Shown: piece after piece, positions 9,797 to 17,184 of the stretch
How the letters are laid out: each line of letters opens with the position of its first letter
How positions within the stretch are numbered: the first letter of the stretch is position 1
Origin: CALZBJ01 sp945619025
GTDB taxonomy: Bacteria > Pseudomonadota > Gammaproteobacteria > Cardiobacteriales > Wohlfahrtiimonadaceae
NCBI GenBank assembly: GCA_945619025.1
Contig: CALZBJ010000001.1
Location: 310,001-374,000, forward strand
Length of the DNA stretch: 64,000 nt
Direction of reading: 5' to 3'
Program-made: the position numbers and the translations under genes
Notes under the pieces: model-generated
The model's database searches: none
The model's input: the letters and a program-made list of their open reading frames with translations, nothing else
What the model was told of the DNA's origin: nothing

Positions 9797-10734
9797 TCTA
9801 TCTTCTCTGCTATTCTCAAAACTGCACTTCGCGCACGGATATTCCGCTCGCACTCTTCATCACTCGCTTTAATCGCTCTGCCAATTAATTTTAGATCCGG
9901 ATTTGAATCAGTAATTAAAATAGGAAGGTCGGGAAATAGATCCTTCACCTCCGAGCGATCGCGCATAAAATTCTTCACAATTCGGTCTTCTAACGAGTGA
10001 AACGAGATCACAACTAAACGCCCACCAACGGCTAAGGAATTCACCGCCCCCGATAGCGCTAAACGAAGCTCATCGAGCTCACTATTTATTGCAATCCGAA
10101 TCGCTTGAAAGACGCGCGTTGCGGGATGCTTCTGCTTACGCCCTTGCCTTAGCGGATTCACTCGGGTGATGATTTCAACCAGATCAAATGTGGTGGAAAT
10201 CTCTCGCTCTTCTCGCTCCTTGACAATTTCACGTGCAATCCTTGCGGCTAACCGTTCTTCCCCATAATCGCGAAATACCTGAATCATCGTCTCAAGCGGC
10301 GTTGTCATCACCCACTCGGCGGCGGTCATGCCTTCCGCCTGATTCATCCGCATATCGAGCGGCCCATTTCGCATAAAGCTAAATCCACGACTTGCATCAT
10401 CAAGCTGTGGCGACGATACCCCGATATCCATCAGTACACCGTCGACTTTTTCAATGCCAATCGATTTTAAATGCGCTTCAATGCCACTCATATTGCCCCG
10501 ACAAAAAGTAAAATTATCATCATCGGCAAAATGGAGTTTGGCATGGGCTTCCGCCGCTTCATCTCGGTCAATCGAAATGAGTCGCCCTGCACCCTTTAAC
10601 TCATTTAAAATCAGGCGTGAGTGCCCTCCTCGACCAAACGTTGCATCAACATAGATGCCATCTGGCTTAATATCGAGCCCCGCTAAACTTTCGTCAGCTA
10701 AGACACTTTTATGTTTAAAGGAATCATTACTCAC
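9793..10734 (-). CDS. rsmH: 16S rRNA (cytosine(1402)-N(4))-methyltransferase
   Basis: SAM-dependent methyltransferase that modifies C1402 of 16S rRNA, formerly called MraW. Family motifs include HKSVLADESL near the start, YVDATFGRGGHSRLIL (SAM site), DIGVSSPQLDDASRGFSF and ISFHSLEDRIVKNF. I prefer the GTG at 10734 (313 residues), which has GAAGG seven bases upstream; a TTG at 10740 would add two residues but lies almost on that site. It is the first gene of the cell wall/division run. mraZ, which normally precedes it, is absent, although MraZ-like repeats lie upstream at 10793-10820. Confidence 0.95.
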   Translation of the reverse strand: MSNDSFKHKSVLADESLAGLDIKPDGIYVDATFGRGGHSRLILNELKGAGRLISIDRDEAAEAHAKLHFADDDNFTFCRGNMSGIEAHLKSIGIEKVDGVLMDIGVSSPQLDDASRGFSFMRNGPLDMRMNQAEGMTAAEWVMTTPLETMIQVFRDYGEERLAARIAREIVKEREEREISTTFDLVEIITRVNPLRQGRKQKHPATRVFQAIRIAINSELDELRLALSGAVNSLAVGGRLVVISFHSLEDRIVKNFMRDRSEVKDLFPDLPILITDSNPDLKLIGRAIKASDEECERNIRARSAVLRIAEKIE

Positions 10735-10792
10735 GGGCAAGCCTTCAATTAGGGAGGAAAACAGTTATCAATATGATTGAGTAACTATATAT

Positions 10793-10820
10793 ACCACTTT
10801 TTACCATTTTTTACCACCAA
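10793..10820 (-). promoter_or_regulatory. Three 10-bp direct repeats, candidate MraZ-type operator upstream of rsmH
   Basis: On the minus strand the sequence reads TGGTAAAAAA, TGGTAAAAAG, TGGTATATAT, with the TGGT elements exactly 10 bp apart (ACCA at 10793, 10803 and 10813 on the plus strand). Known MraZ operators are short TGG-type direct repeats spaced by about 10 bp in front of the mra/dcw genes. The repeats end 50-60 bp before the rsmH start and run into a TATATATAG stretch that could be a -10 element. That MraZ binds here is inference. Confidence 0.55.
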
Positions 10821-11130
10821 GTCGTTTAATAAAAAACCACTTCTCTCCCTTTCATCTCCCCTGCATAAAATCCACTCGTCAAAAATCACCTCTACAATAG
10901 TCAGTATCGAGAGTTCGGCGTGATTTGAATAAGGAATAAAAGTGGAAAATCGCGGGGAAAAAGTGCTGAACGAATCTATAGATCTGTAAACAGGCAAGAT
11001 TTATATCACTATTTATTGATATTAGTCGTTAATTTTACGGGATATTTTCAAGAAATGTAAACTACCAAAAAGAGGACGCACCTACGCGGTAAAAAGTGGG
11101 AGGTCTTAGGAAACCTAAAAACTGTGGACA

Positions 11131-11165
11131 ATAAAAAACTCACTAAGGGTTAAGGCTAGTGAGTT
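11131..11165 (-). terminator. Rho-independent terminator downstream of pilA1
   Basis: Inverted repeat AACTCACTA (11137-11145) / TAGTGAGTT (11157-11165). It is followed on the minus strand by TTTTTTAT. It closes the pilin transcription unit. Confidence 0.85.
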
Positions 11166-11208
11166 ACAAAGTAAATGAACGTTAAAAAACCAATAGAAAA
11201 AGGAGGAA

Positions 11209-11661
11209 CTAAATATCCGCCTGACACCCAGATGGACGATATTTATTATCCACATTGGTTTTGCAGGTCCAACTACCATTTTCATCTCGTTCCCATTGCA
11301 AGCGCTTCCCTTTGATAACCCCCGCCGCGTTATTACCAAACTCGGTAATAATCTTCGAATCTGCAGTTAACGTATCATTCTCTTTCGGCGCTAATGGAAA
11401 GCCAATCTCCTGAAGATTTGAGCTATTGACTAAACCAAGATCACAATACTCAGCATCAATCTTATCGACGGTTGTTTTCCCTTCATGCAGGCAGATCTCA
11501 ATACCTAAACGAATCTCCCCAGACTCCATCATCACGCGACTCACTTGAGTTCTAACCACATGGTTTTGGTACTGAGGAATCGCGACTGCTGCAAGAATAC
11601 CAATGATGGCAACAACGATCATTAATTCAATTAAGGTGAAACCCTTTTCATTTAACAACAT
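11209..11661 (-). CDS. pilA: Type IV pilin, second copy
   Basis: Type IVa pilus major subunit or pilin-like protein of 150 residues. A seven-residue leader, MLLNEKG, precedes the prepilin site and the mature N-terminal helix FTLIELMIVVAIIGILAAVA, with Glu5 intact. This is a substrate for PilD, encoded at 19.5 kb. The globular part ends with a cysteine pair in WTCKTN and SGCQ, the usual D-region disulfide. Two further cysteines (EICLHEG, AEYCDLG) are absent from the neighbouring pilin and may form a second disulfide. It lies downstream of the other pilin gene beyond a hairpin terminator and has no sigma-54 site of its own that I can see, so I expect it to be expressed less. Confidence 0.93.
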   Translation of the reverse strand: MLLNEKGFTLIELMIVVAIIGILAAVAIPQYQNHVVRTQVSRVMMESGEIRLGIEICLHEGKTTVDKIDAEYCDLGLVNSSNLQEIGFPLAPKENDTLTADSKIITEFGNNAAGVIKGKRLQWERDENGSWTCKTNVDNKYRPSGCQADI

Positions 11662-11682
11662 CTTAAATTCTCACATACAATA

Positions 11683-11714
11683 TAAAAACGCTCTATTTGT
11701 ATAAAATAGAGCGT
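11683..11714 (-). terminator. Hairpin terminator or attenuator between the two pilin genes
   Basis: Inverted repeat ACGCTCTATTT (11688-11698) / AAATAGAGCGT (11704-11714), followed on the minus strand by TTTTTATA. It would stop most transcripts from the upstream pilin promoter before the second pilin gene. Confidence 0.85.
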
Positions 11715-11766
11715 CTAATAAAACCTAATTAATTATCATAATCGATAATCTATCTATTACTTATTA

Positions 11767-12213
11767 TTATGAATGAGGACATCCTGTTGGTGCAAATTTC
11801 GCATCCGCATTTGTTACACAACCCCAATCACCTTTATCAGAATCACGAGTCCAGGTTAGTGTTTTACCATGTAAAATCTGTGCTGCATTCTCACCAAATG
11901 TTGCAATAATCGTACTTTTTTGGCCTGCTTTACCATTCAATAAAACATCTGGTGCTTTTTCAAGTAAATTTGATGTTGTATAACCAAGATCTATCGCAGT
12001 AACTGCAGTAACTTCTTTTCCTGCAATACCACCTTCTAAAATAGTAGTTTCTGCTGCAGTACGAAGAGCACCTGTCTCACCCATCACACGGCTAACTTGT
12101 GATTTAGCGATGTAGTTTTGATATTGTGGAATTGCAACTGCTGCAAGAATACCGATGATCGCAACAACGATCATTAACTCGATTAATGTAAAACCTTTTT
12201 GTAATGTTTTCAT
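11767..12213 (-). CDS. pilA: Type IV major pilin
   Basis: Type IVa pilin of 148 residues. The leader MKTLQKG is followed by FTLIELMIVVAIIGILAAVA with Glu5, then an amphipathic helix and a globular domain. The C-terminal cysteine pair lies in WGCVTN and TGCPHS. The N-terminal 50 residues are nearly identical to those of the next gene, while the globular domains differ, so the two are an old tandem duplication. It sits directly behind the sigma-54 promoter at 12288-12304 and is probably the main subunit. It is exported by Sec, processed by PilD and polymerised with PilB and PilC. Confidence 0.95.
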   Translation of the reverse strand: MKTLQKGFTLIELMIVVAIIGILAAVAIPQYQNYIAKSQVSRVMGETGALRTAAETTILEGGIAGKEVTAVTAIDLGYTTSNLLEKAPDVLLNGKAGQKSTIIATFGENAAQILHGKTLTWTRDSDKGDWGCVTNADAKFAPTGCPHS

Positions 12214-12287
12214 CTATTACTACCTTTTTCTATGGAATGGATCGCAGTTTTTATACTGCGTTTGACGAATGTCTTACCTCTATTAGA

Positions 12288-12304
12288 TGCAAGCTTCGTG
12301 CCAA
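12288..12304 (-). promoter_or_regulatory. Sigma-54 (-24/-12) promoter of the pilin genes
   Basis: Minus-strand sequence TTGGCACGAAGCTTGCA fits the RpoN consensus TGGCAC-N5-TTGCA at every defined position. Transcription would start near 12277, leaving a leader of about 65 bases before pilA. Pilin genes of Pseudomonas-type systems are driven by RpoN with PilR, so the context fits. Confidence 0.88.
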
Positions 12305-12454
12305 CACAGTATAGATTATCTTTTTTTGTAAAAAATGCAAATATTCCAGTAATAAGCCCTTATAAAACACGATAATAATCAACCTTTTGAGGCTTTTCCA
12401 ATCTTAACGTTAAATTTCATTTGAACAATTCAATTAGCCCAAGATTGATAAAAT

Positions 12455-12562
12455 GGTGCCAACAGACACAAAAAGGTGCCAATATTTGTCATACCCGGCA
12501 ATTTTAGACTTGACCCGAATCAAGTTTTTCATTCTGTTACCAAAAGTGACTTAAAGTGCCAA
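12455..12562. promoter_or_regulatory. Three phased GTGCCAA repeats, candidate activator (PilR-like) sites
   Basis: GGTGCCAA at 12455-12462 and 12475-12482, and AGTGCCAA at 12555-12562. Spacings are 20 and 80 bp, whole multiples of about two helical turns, at roughly 180 to 285 bp upstream of the predicted start, a typical enhancer distance. On the minus strand each reads TTGGCAC, the same as the -24 half of the pilin promoter, but without a -12 element. Confidence 0.45.
12508..12525. repeat. Inverted repeat ACTTGACCCGAATCAAGT
   Basis: Perfect six-base arms ACTTGA / TCAAGT around CCCGAA, followed on the plus strand by TTTTT. It lies beyond the 3' end of holB. It may be a weak terminator or a degenerate dispersed palindromic repeat; one copy does not decide. 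Confidence 0.4.
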
Positions 12563-12601
12563 TCTAATCAGTATAGAAAAATATAGAAACAATCAAAAAA
12601 A

Positions 12602-13606
12602 CTAGCGATTTAAAAACCAAGCCTCTAAAGCATAATCTAAACGAGTCTGTTTATGGCGATCGGCATAGATGCGAACGAGTCTTTCATAACGGGTGAGGCA
12701 ACTTTTCGCAGGGATACGGGAAAAGTAGCGCACCATTCCCTCCAACACTGGGAGTGTGGGCATTTTATAGAGCGCATCACGAAGCGCAAGAAAGAGGAGC
12801 TCAAAGAGGAGCGTTGCTTTAGCCTCATCCTTAACGAGTGCCTCGAGCTCTTTAACCGCTTGACTTGGCACGGCAAGAAAGTTGAGCAGTTTTGTTGCCA
12901 TCTCCTCGACACCACTAAAAAAACTAGCATCATATCGTGCAAGCGCGCCGAAGGGGGAATTAAAACAGAGCTTATAGAGGAGCGTTGCCGTATCGGCATT
13001 TAGATTTAATTCATTTTGTAGCCAAGTGACCACGCTGTTTTCACTTGGATTTAAAATAGAGTAATGTTGCGAGCGACTTAAAATGGTTGCCGGCAATTCC
13101 CGCGGGCGCTCCACCGTTAAAATAAATGTAAGATGACTTGGCGGTTCTTCTAAAATTTTAAGAAGGCTATTGGCAGCGCTCACATTCATCCGCTCTGCCT
13201 CATCTAAAAAAACCATTTTCCGTGCCGATTCCCCTTTGGTAACAGAAAATTTTTGGATCGTCCGAATTTCATCCACTTTAATCTCACGCCCTCCCCCAAG
13301 ATAAATAAGATCCGGGTGATGCTCTGCATTAAACCAAGTGCAACTTTGGCACGCATTACAGGCTTGCGGTAAATCAGTTTGATTCGGCATTTGGCATAAT
13401 AAAGCTTTTGCGAGCTCAAGCCCGAGCTCCCGTTGCCCCACTCCTTTTTCACCGCTTAATAAAATGGCGTTGGGTGCTCTCCCCATCTCAAAGCGTGAGA
13501 GGATAGAACGATAATAGTCATGGAGCCACGCTGCTTTTTGAAATGCATTGGGATAGTGCTTGGTGAGCGCTAATATTTGCAATGCGTCCTCTTTTTTACG
13601 ACTCAT
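12602..13606 (-). CDS. holB: DNA polymerase III subunit delta'
   Basis: Clamp-loader subunit that loads the beta clamp with the gamma/tau complex and delta. It has 334 residues. The P-loop position reads GEKGVGQRELG, with Gln in place of the invariant Lys; delta' subunits of this class do not hydrolyse ATP, so this fits the role. A zinc-binding cysteine set follows (LLCQ, CNACQSC), then SANSLLKILEEPPSHLTFIL, the conserved clamp-loader block, and a sensor-like SRSQHY. It overlaps the end of tmk by 11 bp, the same tmk-holB order as in many gammaproteobacteria. Confidence 0.93.
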   Translation of the reverse strand: MSRKKEDALQILALTKHYPNAFQKAAWLHDYYRSILSRFEMGRAPNAILLSGEKGVGQRELGLELAKALLCQMPNQTDLPQACNACQSCTWFNAEHHPDLIYLGGGREIKVDEIRTIQKFSVTKGESARKMVFLDEAERMNVSAANSLLKILEEPPSHLTFILTVERPRELPATILSRSQHYSILNPSENSVVTWLQNELNLNADTATLLYKLCFNSPFGALARYDASFFSGVEEMATKLLNFLAVPSQAVKELEALVKDEAKATLLFELLFLALRDALYKMPTLPVLEGMVRYFSRIPAKSCLTRYERLVRIYADRHKQTRLDYALEAWFLNR

Positions 13607-14261
13607 GAGCCACTCCTAACGCTCGTGGAAAACGTGCATCAATCCCACGTTTAATATCCGCTTCGATCTCGCTGATGGTTTGCGTTGCATCAATTCGTAC
13701 AATTGGCCGCTCACCACTCTCGTAGAGCGCTTTAAATCCTGCATTGACCTTTTCAAAAAAGGTGATTTTCTCTTGCTCAAATCGGTCCGTCACATCGCGG
13801 GAACGTGCTCGTTTCAAGCCCACTTCAACCGGGATATCAAACCAAAAGGTGAGATCGGCGCGCGGAATTTCAAGCGTGACCCGTTCAAGCGTTTCAATCA
13901 TTTCAAGTGAGAGACCTCGCGCAAAGCCTTGATAGGCAAAGCTCGACTCAGTAAACCGATCGCTTATCACCCACGTTCCGGCATCGAGTGCGGGTTTGAT
14001 TTTCGTGATCCAATGCTCTCGGCGCGCAGCAAACATTAAGAGGAGCTCGGTCACCTCGTCCATCTCATCATTTAATAAAAGCGCACGAATTTTTTCCCCA
14101 AGCGGTGTGCCACCGGGTTCACGGGTTACGATCACATCGACCCCGCTCCCCTCTAAAAAAGTGGCAAGCTTGGTGATTTGGGTGGTTTTACCCGCCCCTT
14201 CCGAGCCTTCAAAGGTGATAAATTTTCCCTGCGTCATCGTCATTGCTACATCATTATCCAT
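13596..14261 (-). CDS. tmk: Thymidylate kinase
   Basis: Phosphorylates dTMP to dTDP in the dTTP pathway. The 221-residue product has the P-loop FEGSEGAGKTTQ (about 18-29), the DR(E/Y)-type motif in VTREPGGTPLGE and the lid region RGLSLEMIETLE. SDRFTESSFAYQGFARG is a further family block. The ATG follows the mltG stop directly. In-frame ATGs at residues 7 and 9 are alternatives because no clear ribosome site marks the first. Gene order mltG-tmk-holB is the usual gammaproteobacterial one. Confidence 0.96.
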   Translation of the reverse strand: MDNDVAMTMTQGKFITFEGSEGAGKTTQITKLATFLEGSGVDVIVTREPGGTPLGEKIRALLLNDEMDEVTELLLMFAARREHWITKIKPALDAGTWVISDRFTESSFAYQGFARGLSLEMIETLERVTLEIPRADLTFWFDIPVEVGLKRARSRDVTDRFEQEKITFFEKVNAGFKALYESGERPIVRIDATQTISEIEADIKRGIDARFPRALGVAHES

Positions 14262-15320
14262 CTACTGTTTCTTAATCGCTTTGCGATATGCCTGCACGGC
14301 GCGATTGTGCTCATCAAGCGTATTACTAAAGACATGCTCGCCCGATCCATCGCCTTTTGCCACAAAGTAGAGGCTTTTCCCCGTTGCAGGATTGGCCGCC
14401 GCATAGATCGCCGCACGGCTTGGCATCGCAATGGGTCCCGGCGGCAAACCCGCGCGCGTATAGGTATTATACGGGGTATCGCGCTTTAGATCGCTCAGAT
14501 AGATATCGCCGCGATAATTATCCCCTAGGCCGTAAATAACCGTCGGGTCAGTTTGGAGCTTCATATTAAGATTGAGGCGGCGCACAAAGACACCGGCAAT
14601 TTCAGGGCGCTCAAAGGCAACGCCGGTCTCCTTTTCAATAATGGAGGCAAGCGTTAACAGTTCGTGAATTGATTTAATGGGAAGATCGCCATCTTTACGT
14701 CTCCAAGCATCTTCCGCCACACGTTGCATCGCGGTATAACTGCGTTTTAAGAGCGCTCGATCTTCATACCCTTTCGGGAAAAAATAGGTATCCGGGAGGA
14801 AATACCCCTCATAATGCGCGCCATCTAAATCAAGCGCCGTCATAATCTCATCGGGCGATAAATCCTCTAAGGTAAAGGTGATATCGGGATGTTTTTTTAG
14901 CTCAGCAATGAGCTGTTTAAAGGTCCACCCTTCAATTAGGGTAAAACTGTATTGAATTGATTGACCGCTTGTGACGAGAGAAAGAATATCTTGCGCCGTC
15001 ATCCCCGGCTTTAAGAGATATTCACCCGCTTTTAATTTACCGGATTGCCCAGTTAGGCGGCTGTAGATTTGGAAATAGCGCTCATCGTGCAAACCGGCTT
15101 GCTTGGTCAGTTTTTGCGTAAGTGAAGCGAGCGATGTACCGCTTGGAATCTCTAGACGGACCTCTTCGGTCATATTAAGAGGCGTTTTTAAAAAGTTGCC
15201 AAGATTATAAGCAAAGCCCACCACACTGCCAAAAATTGCGAAGACCACCACTAAAAAGAGGCCTCGTGAAAAGAGATACTTGATGATGGAAAATATCCAA
15301 CGTCGAATCAATCGCAACAC
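14262..15320 (-). CDS. mltG: Endolytic murein transglycosylase MltG
   Basis: Membrane-bound lytic transglycosylase that cuts nascent glycan strands. It has 352 residues. A short basic N-terminus and one membrane helix (about 15-38) are followed by a LysM-like part and the YceG domain. Key blocks are YEGYFLPDTYFFPKG, the catalytic-Glu segment LTLASIIEKETGV and LQTDPTVIYGLG. AGLPPGPIAMPSRAAIYAA also matches the family. The start is a GTG preceded by AAAGGA. pabC, often found between fabF and mltG, is missing, and a terminator separates the two here. Confidence 0.95.
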   Translation of the reverse strand: MLRLIRRWIFSIIKYLFSRGLFLVVVFAIFGSVVGFAYNLGNFLKTPLNMTEEVRLEIPSGTSLASLTQKLTKQAGLHDERYFQIYSRLTGQSGKLKAGEYLLKPGMTAQDILSLVTSGQSIQYSFTLIEGWTFKQLIAELKKHPDITFTLEDLSPDEIMTALDLDGAHYEGYFLPDTYFFPKGYEDRALLKRSYTAMQRVAEDAWRRKDGDLPIKSIHELLTLASIIEKETGVAFERPEIAGVFVRRLNLNMKLQTDPTVIYGLGDNYRGDIYLSDLKRDTPYNTYTRAGLPPGPIAMPSRAAIYAAANPATGKSLYFVAKGDGSGEHVFSNTLDEHNRAVQAYRKAIKKQ

Positions 15321-15356
15321 GCTATATCCTTTATTTATCCGTTTGTCTTATACACT

Positions 15357-15406
15357 AAAAAAGATATGGATGAATGCGCTTTTAACACATCCACACCATA
15401 TCTTTT
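15357..15406 (-). terminator. Terminator downstream of fabF
   Basis: Inverted repeat AAAAGATATGG (15359-15369) / CCATATCTTTT (15396-15406) with a run of T on the minus strand after the stem. The loop is long, about 26 bases. Confidence 0.65.
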
Positions 15407-15420
15407 ACAGGTAAGGCGTT

Positions 15421-16665
15421 CTACTCGTCAATTTTTTTAAAGAGCAGTGACCCGTTGGTACCACCAAATCCAAATGAGTTCGATAGTGCGTAGTTAATCT
15501 CCATCTTCTGTGCAGTATTGGGCACGAGATTGATTCCCTCACACTCTTCCGCTGGATTGTCTAAGTTAATGGTTGGAGGCGCGATCTGATCACGAATGGC
15601 AAGAATGGTAAATACCGCCTCGATCCCACCGGCTGCACCCAAAAGATGGCCTGTCATTGATTTCGTTGAGCTAATTGCGGTTTTGTAGATATGATCGCCA
15701 AGCGCACCTTTTACCGCTGCTATCTCCATCACATCGCCAACCGGCGTTGAGGTTCCGTGCGCATTGATATAATCAATCTCACTTGCGTCAATGCCCGCAT
15801 CGTTAAGTGCCGCCACCATACATTGCATTGCACCGCTACCATCTGGCGTTGGGCTGGTAATGTGATAAGCATCGGAACTCATACCAAATCCGGTGAGCTC
15901 ACAATAAATTTTAGCGCCCCGTTTTTTTGCATGCTCATACTCTTCAAGCACAATAACGCCGGCACCATCGCCTAATACAAATCCATCGCGATCTTGATCC
16001 CATGGGCGTGACGCCGCTTCTGGATCGTCATTGCGTTTAGAAAGTGCACGTACTGCCGCAAATCCACCAATTCCGGTTGGGCAGGTCGCCATTTCAGCGC
16101 CGCCTGCCACCATTACATCAGCATCGCCATACGCGATTAAACGCGCTGCTAATCCGATCGAATGAGTCCCTGACGCACAAGCAGTAACCGTCGCTAAGTT
16201 AGGCCCTTTAAGACCGCGCATAATGGAGAGCTGTCCTGCAACCATATTAATAATTGCGCCAGGTACGAAAAATGGGCTAATGCGGCCAGGACCTTTGTTT
16301 AAAAGCGTTGAGTGGCTCTCTTCAATCCCCGGCAGTCCACCAATGCCCGAACCGATCATCGCACCGATACGTGTGGCATTTTCCTCGGTCACTTCCAATC
16401 CGGAATCGTCGAGCGCCTCAAGGCCTGCCACCAATCCGTATTGAATGAACGTATCCATACGACGCGCTTCACGAGCACTAATATAATGTGAAGGATCAAA
16501 CTCTTTAACAGGCGCCGAAAACGTGACGGCATACTCGGTAGGGTCAAAGAGATCGATGGTTTTCGCCCCGCTCTTCCCTGCAATAATATTCGCCCATGAA
16601 TCGGTTACGTTATTTCCAACAGGCGTTACCGCCCCTAATCCAGTTACTACAACACGGCGTTTCAT
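15421..16665 (-). CDS. fabF: 3-oxoacyl-[acyl-carrier-protein] synthase II
   Basis: Condensing enzyme that extends acyl-ACP with malonyl-ACP. It has 414 residues, the usual KAS II length. The Cys-His-His triad is Cys163 in TACASGTHS, His303 in NAHGTSTPVGD and His340 in STKSMTGHLLGAAGG. The C-terminal glycine loop NSFGFGGTNGSL is present. It follows acpP with a 159-bp gap that holds a hairpin, so its level may be set apart from acpP. fabD and fabH are not in this cluster. Confidence 0.97.
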   Translation of the reverse strand: MKRRVVVTGLGAVTPVGNNVTDSWANIIAGKSGAKTIDLFDPTEYAVTFSAPVKEFDPSHYISAREARRMDTFIQYGLVAGLEALDDSGLEVTEENATRIGAMIGSGIGGLPGIEESHSTLLNKGPGRISPFFVPGAIINMVAGQLSIMRGLKGPNLATVTACASGTHSIGLAARLIAYGDADVMVAGGAEMATCPTGIGGFAAVRALSKRNDDPEAASRPWDQDRDGFVLGDGAGVIVLEEYEHAKKRGAKIYCELTGFGMSSDAYHITSPTPDGSGAMQCMVAALNDAGIDASEIDYINAHGTSTPVGDVMEIAAVKGALGDHIYKTAISSTKSMTGHLLGAAGGIEAVFTILAIRDQIAPPTINLDNPAEECEGINLVPNTAQKMEINYALSNSFGFGGTNGSLLFKKIDE

Positions 16666-16699
16666 CCAAAACTCCTTACAAAATATTTTAGCGCTCGTA

Positions 16700-16759
16700 G
16701 ATAAAAATAAAGCGACTGATTTAGTGACTTCATATACTACAAAGCCTAAATACAGTCGC
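16700..16759 (-). terminator. Hairpin with U-rich tail between acpP and fabF
   Basis: On the plus strand GCGACTGATTTAG (16712-16724) faces CTAAATACAGTCGC (16746-16759). On the minus strand the stem is followed by TTTATTTTTAT. It could partly terminate the acpP transcript and keep fabF lower than acpP. Confidence 0.55.
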
Positions 16760-16824
16760 CCAAAATTCTTAAATTGTGACTATTGATTACAAATTTCTTT
16801 GTATCACAACGTTAAACTAGCTTC

Positions 16825-17058
16825 TTATAAGTTTGCGTTAACGTAGTCAATAGCCTGCTGAACTGTTGTAATTTTTTCAGCTTCTTCATCAGGAATATCG
16901 CACTCAAACTCTTCTTCAAGAGCCATAACTAATTCAACAGTATCGAGTGAATCTGCACCTAAATCGTCAACAAAAGATGCTGTATTTACAACTTGTTCTT
17001 CTTTAGCATCAAGTTGTTCCATAATAATTTTTTTGACACGTGTTTCGATGTCGCTCAT
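16825..17058 (-). CDS. acpP: Acyl carrier protein
   Basis: Carries growing acyl chains on a phosphopantetheine arm. It has 77 residues and is strongly acidic. The attachment serine is Ser37 in the DSL motif (DDLGADSLDTVELVMALEEE). It lies between fabG and fabF. Codon choice is plain and biased, as expected for an abundant protein. The region ahead of it contains a long inverted repeat (17118-17178). Confidence 0.97.
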   Translation of the reverse strand: MSDIETRVKKIIMEQLDAKEEQVVNTASFVDDLGADSLDTVELVMALEEEFECDIPDEEAEKITTVQQAIDYVNANL

Positions 17059-17117
17059 AACTATATAAATCCTTAAACTAATTTAACAATAGGCACAATC
17101 GCCAAAATGCATTTTAA

Positions 17118-17178
17118 GAAATATTCAGATTAAAGTCCAAACTTATTTCTTGGAGTATGATTATAATCCGAATATTTC
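17118..17178. repeat. Long inverted repeat between fabG and acpP
   Basis: GAAATATTCAGATTA at about 17118-17132 pairs with TAATCCGAATATTTC at about 17164-17178, with one mismatch. The T-tail on either strand is weak, so it could be an attenuator, an mRNA-stabilising hairpin or an operator. Confidence 0.45.
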
Positions 17179-17184
17179 GATTAA

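Larger units (their letters stand above)
10735..11208. other. Intergenic region between pilA1 and rsmH: promoter zone of the division cluster
   Basis: About 470 bp without a convincing gene. It holds the pilin terminator (11131-11165), the 10-bp repeats upstream of rsmH (10793-10820), and a sequence GGTAAAAAGTGGG on the plus strand at 11088-11100 that repeats the core of those elements in the other orientation. Short frames here have no recognisable product and no ribosome site. I found no trace of an mraZ reading frame. Confidence 0.6.
12214..12601. other. Regulatory region upstream of the pilin genes
   Basis: Nearly 390 bp without a gene. From the pilin start outward it contains a leader hairpin (CGCAG / CTGCG, 12243-12260), the sigma-54 promoter (12288-12304), three TTGGCAC-type repeats (12455-12562) and a GC-containing inverted repeat (12508-12525). 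The rest is AT-rich. Confidence 0.6.

Noticed and set aside
10785..10997. 70-residue minus-strand frame upstream of rsmH, tested as a possible mraZ remnant
   Set aside because: No MraZ-like sequence such as a DxxGR motif, no ribosome site, and it crosses the repeat region.
12653..13003. 116-residue plus-strand frame
   Set aside because: It lies fully inside holB on the other strand and has no recognisable product.
13460..13500. Missing P-loop lysine in HolB
   Set aside because: Delta' subunits normally have a degenerate P-loop, so this is expected.
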